A DNA stretch of 48,854 nt from a virus: IMG/VR virus record IMGVR_UViG_3300047380_000522, positions 1 to 48,854 of that record. The stretch is one strand, 5' to 3'. Positions 48,005-48,854 of the stretch are shown one piece after another. A program made the translations under genes and the position numbers. How positions within the stretch are numbered: the first letter of the stretch is position 1; the number at the start of each line of letters is the position of its first letter. The notes under the pieces were generated by a model. That model did not search any database, was not told the origin of the DNA, and saw only the letters and a list, made by a program, of their open reading frames with translations.

Positions 48005-48775
48005 ATGGCAAAAAAGAAAGAAACCGAGGTTGTAGAGCAATCTTGGGAAGTTAAAGATAGACTATATACGCTTAGAAACAACAAGCGTCCATTAGTATTT
48101 ACGGTACCATCTAAACACAGCACAAGAAAACCATTACTTTGGTTTGATGCTGATAAAGGGTATCAACGAGAATTAAAATATGCAACTAACCAACCATCAC
48201 CCTTTGTAGATGAACAAAAAGGACCGGCAACGTTAGGGCGTATTGTTTTTAGAAATGGAGCATTGAATGTTCCAAAAGAAAACCAAGTATTACAAAAGCT
48301 GTTATCATTGTACCACCCTATGAAAAACGAGGTGTGGGAAGAGTATAAACCTCAACAACAAGCTGCAAATCAATTAGATTGGATTGAGGCTGAAATAACC
48401 GCGCTCAACTTGGCTAAAGCGTTAGACATTGACCAAATAGAAGCTATATTAAGAGTTCAATTTGGATCTAAAGTAAACGAGCTATCAAGCAGTGAGTTAA
48501 AACGTGATGGTTTAATATTCGCAAAACGCAATCCATTATTGTTTGTTGAATTAGCAAATGATGATAACGTACAATTAAGGAACTTTGGTATTAAGGCTGT
48601 TGAAAACGGCATAGTAAAATTATCGCAAGACCAAAGAACATTTACATATGGAGACGGCGATAGAAAGCTTATGACTGTTCCTTTTGATGAAAACCCATAT
48701 TCTGCATTAGCGGCATGGTTTAAAACAGACGAAGGCGTTGAAGTTTATAAAGCAATTGAAAAAAGACTTAAATAG
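48005..48775 (+). CDS. Head-associated protein
   Basis: 256 residues beginning MAKKKETEVVEQSWEVKDRLYTLRNNKRPLVFTVPSKH, with LWFDADKGYQRELKYATNQPSPFVDEQKGPATLGRIVFRNGALNVPKENQVLQKLLSLYHP. The gene lies between two terminators, directly after the capsid gene, so it may be separately transcribed. It is a likely virion head component (position), but no family was recognised. Confidence 0.65.
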   Translation: MAKKKETEVVEQSWEVKDRLYTLRNNKRPLVFTVPSKHSTRKPLLWFDADKGYQRELKYATNQPSPFVDEQKGPATLGRIVFRNGALNVPKENQVLQKLLSLYHPMKNEVWEEYKPQQQAANQLDWIEAEITALNLAKALDIDQIEAILRVQFGSKVNELSSSELKRDGLIFAKRNPLLFVELANDDNVQLRNFGIKAVENGIVKLSQDQRTFTYGDGDRKLMTVPFDENPYSALAAWFKTDEGVEVYKAIEKRLK

Positions 48776-48782
48776 TCACTCA

Positions 48783-48819
48783 TAGTGGTAAGGCCATCTT
48801 ATGGGTGGCCTAATTACTA
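48783..48819 (+). terminator. Terminator between head genes
   Basis: AGGCCATC (48791-48798), loop TTATG, GGTGGCCT (48804-48811), flanked by TAGT and ACTA as extra pairs. An A-rich run follows on the plus strand rather than a T-run, so the signal may work better for leftward transcripts or be factor-dependent. Confidence 0.6.
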
Positions 48820-48832
48820 TAAATAAAAAAAT

Positions 48833-48854
48833 ATGAGCGTAAGTATAGATACTG
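48833..48854 (+). CDS. Start of a further gene, cut by the window edge
   Basis: ATG at 48833 opens MSVSIDT before the sequence ends. Its A-rich leader matches those of the other late genes. Nothing can be said of its product. Confidence 0.4.

Noticed and set aside
1-48854. Integrase, repressor and attachment sites of a temperate phage
   Set aside because: No tyrosine or serine recombinase motifs and no long direct repeats were found; the HTH and winged-helix proteins do not by themselves show lysogeny. Genes outside the window could change this.

Overview
The window is part of the genome of an AT-rich tailed double-stranded DNA phage. It carries large terminase, portal, scaffold and capsid genes in the usual head order, two fibre genes and lysis genes. 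It also has a full phage replication, recombination and nucleotide set. No integrase, CRISPR array, rRNA gene or insertion sequence was seen. Start codons mostly follow A/T-rich leaders without clear Shine-Dalgarno sequences, which fits a Bacteroidetes (flavobacterial) host. Many small proteins resemble families known from marine phages. Host and habitat are inferences. Both ends are open: the first gene runs in from the left edge, and a gene has just begun at the right edge.

Layout. Bases 1-7323 (+): a giant ejection-type protein (zincin motif and HAD phosphatase), two small basic proteins, a holin-like peptide and an M15 endolysin. Bases 7320-20336 (-): ribonucleotide reductase (nrdA, nrdB), DUF1064-like nuclease, MazG-like proteins (one fused to a GIY-YIG-like domain), thyA, primase-helicase, SSB, RecE-like exonuclease with an ERF annealing protein, a sigma factor, an HTH protein and an ATP-dependent ligase. 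Bases 20347-26334 (-): a dense run of about 20 mostly unknown small genes, with a tRNA-like element and two non-coding stretches. Bases 26335-26700: the divergence point between the two arms, with a cluster of ATCCTG repeats. Bases 26701-48854 (+): fibres, a GroEL/GroES pair, small virion-type proteins, a 3-TM holin, a tandem GroES-like protein, terminase, portal, scaffold, major capsid protein and head genes.

Three regulatory layers stand out. First, nine copies of a 34-bp element with fixed internal spacing lie just upstream of leftward small genes between 20.3 and 26.4 kb; they look like a phage-specific promoter class. Second, three copies of a 46-47 bp dyad (TGTGACA-type box, AT-rich core containing TATATAATA, inverted box) lie at the start of the HTH gene, in a gene-free stretch, and ahead of the rightward arm. 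Third, the phage encodes its own sigma factor, a candidate reader of one of these.

The genes form a coherent virulent programme. Early small genes are made from the strong leftward promoters. RNR, ThyA and MazG-like enzymes reshape the nucleotide pool. Helicase-primase, SSB, ligase and the exonuclease/annealing pair replicate and recombine DNA. The chaperonin system probably folds phage proteins, and the rightward arm builds and releases virions.
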